Assembly: GCA_900547585.1 (NCBI GenBank)
Contig: URHD01000049.1
Location: 1-14,237, forward strand
DNA from: an uncultured bacterium
Lineage (GTDB): Bacteria; Cyanobacteriota; Vampirovibrionia; Gastranaerophilales; Gastranaerophilaceae
Direction: 5' to 3'
Length of the DNA stretch: 14,237 nucleotides
Part shown: in pieces, positions 13,534 to 14,237 of the stretch
How positions within the stretch are numbered: position 1 is the stretch's first letter
Layout of the letters: every line of letters begins with the position of its first letter
Notes under the pieces: generated by a model
What the model was told of the DNA's origin: nothing
The model's database searches: none
The model's input: the letters and a program-made list of their open reading frames with translations, nothing else
Program-made: the position numbers and the translations under genes

Positions 13534-14204
13534 AAATCGAGGTTTAGTGATTTATTGAGGTTGATTTCCTTTCCTGTTCCGGACGGAGTGCTGGTGAAAT
13601 AGTCTGCAAATCTTTTTTGGAGTTTTTCTGTAGTTTTCTTTGACATTTCCATTGCTACTGTATGGTCTAGATTTCGAACAGGCACAAATCCCAGCTCAAT
13701 ATACCTTTCGAGCGGGTGCGAATGCCCGTTTACGATTGCTTCTATTGTAATTTTGTCAGAGCCTGCTTTTTTATGGCATTCAAGAACCTGATTAAAAAGG
13801 CTTTTTCCTGCAAATTTAACTTTTTCATTGATTTTCACTGGCCATGTGCAAATGCTTTCGACATGCGTATCTTTGTTTATTGTTTTGAAGTTAATCAATC
13901 CGCAGGGCTTGTTTTGTGTTACGGCCAGATAAGACCTGTATTCAGGGCGCATCGCGTTTTCTATTGCGTACAAGAAAATTTCTTTCCAGCGTTCGAATCC
14001 ATATTTTTGCGCGTCTTTGGGCATTAGCTTCGCAGGCTCAATGGTTTGAGCCAGATTATTCAAAAACGAGCAGTCTTTATGTGAAAGCCGGTATATGTCG
14101 ATTTCTGTCTTTATTCCGTCAACAAAGCTCTGCGTTTTCGCTATTTTCACCGCTTTGAAGTTAATAGAAGCGGGCTGCGCAGAGAGATTTATTCTTTTTA
14201 TCAT
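13530..14204 (-). CDS. GNAT-like protein with SINFKA N-terminus, function unknown
   Basis: The 224-aa protein has a C-terminal half compatible with a GNAT acetyltransferase fold: YRSYLAVTQNKPCGLINF (about residues 89-106) as the central strands, FAGKSLFNQVLECHKKAG (131-148) as the acetyl-CoA-loop helix, and HPLERYIELGFVPV (163-176) as the last helix and strand. The pyrophosphate loop is degenerate (KFAGKS rather than Q-x2-G-x-G/A), so activity is uncertain. The N-terminus, MIKRINLSAQPASINFKA, recalls short N-terminal tags seen on many proteins of gut Melainabacteria; that link is from memory. No Shine-Dalgarno sequence precedes the ATG, but it overlaps an upstream stop (ATGA), so it may be translated by coupling. 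The gene ends inside the thioesterase stop. Confidence 0.65.
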   Translation of the reverse strand: MIKRINLSAQPASINFKAVKIAKTQSFVDGIKTEIDIYRLSHKDCSFLNNLAQTIEPAKLMPKDAQKYGFERWKEIFLYAIENAMRPEYRSYLAVTQNKPCGLINFKTINKDTHVESICTWPVKINEKVKFAGKSLFNQVLECHKKAGSDKITIEAIVNGHSHPLERYIELGFVPVRNLDHTVAMEMSKKTTEKLQKRFADYFTSTPSGTGKEINLNKSLNLDF

Positions 14205-14237
14205 AATTGTTCAAAAGTTCTGTCTTCAATCATGATA
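14201..14237 (-). CDS. Possible 3' end of an upstream gene (partial)
   Basis: Reading the minus strand from the window edge, one frame is open and ends IMIEDRTFEQL, with TGA at 14201-14203. That stop overlaps the ATG of the GNAT-like gene in an ATGA junction. The absence of a ribosome binding site for the GNAT-like gene supports a real upstream partner. Only about 11 codons are visible, so the identity cannot be given. Confidence 0.42.
   Translation of the reverse strand, partial: IMIEDRTFEQL

Noticed and set aside
1..14237. tRNA, rRNA, CRISPR arrays, transposases, phage genes or a defence system
   Set aside because: I looked for these on both strands and saw no supporting sequence; the direct repeats present are too few and too long for a CRISPR array.

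Overview
The window is one contiguous, AT-rich bacterial chromosomal segment with 14 well-supported complete protein genes, a possible gene fragment at the right edge and two copies of what looks like an undescribed structured RNA. The order truA-rplM-rpsI occurs in cyanobacteria and Firmicutes. That order, together with low GC, TPR and PilZ proteins, a paired M16 protease, and a protein whose N-terminus reads SINFKA, points to a non-photosynthetic cyanobacterial relative (Vampirovibrionia/Gastranaerophilales, gut 'Melainabacteria'). The assignment is inference from memory of such genomes and was not tested by a search.

Layout. (1) 1-1871: a 27-nt poly-A run, then truA-rplM-rpsI on the + strand, closed by an intrinsic terminator. 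(2) 1872-2823: an accessory-looking island. A ~100-nt conserved RNA element is followed by a 146-aa repeat protein of unknown function, then a second copy of the RNA element, then a 26-bp perfect inverted repeat, then a terminator facing both ways. (3) 2824-7824: a minus-strand run read from right to left: ruvC, a small membrane protein, mtnA, a secreted protein of unknown function, two tandem PlsC-type acyltransferases and dapA. dapA has its own clear promoter inside the end of the acyltransferase gene. ruvC appears to start translation at or near the transcript's first base. (4) 7825-8098: the divergent ruvC/protease gap, holding a second 26-bp perfect inverted repeat. (5) 8099-13533: a plus-strand run: catalytic M16 protease, a palindromic intergenic repeat, non-catalytic M16 partner, YcgR-like PilZ protein, a large TPR protein and a hot-dog thioesterase. 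(6) 13530-14237: a convergent minus-strand GNAT-like protein whose stop overlaps the thioesterase stop, coupled to the tail of another possible gene cut by the window edge.

Most of the genes are housekeeping: tRNA modification, ribosome, recombination, lysine/peptidoglycan precursor, phospholipid synthesis and methionine salvage. The M16 pair has the form of an active/inactive heterodimeric peptidase. The most unusual part is the 1.9-2.8 kb island. Two RNA copies share a 5' block (25 of 28 bases), a 3' block (33 of 38 bases, the last 17 identical) and a variable hairpin region in between. The second copy runs straight into a long hairpin of a type that recurs, with the same arm length but different arm sequence, 5 kb away.
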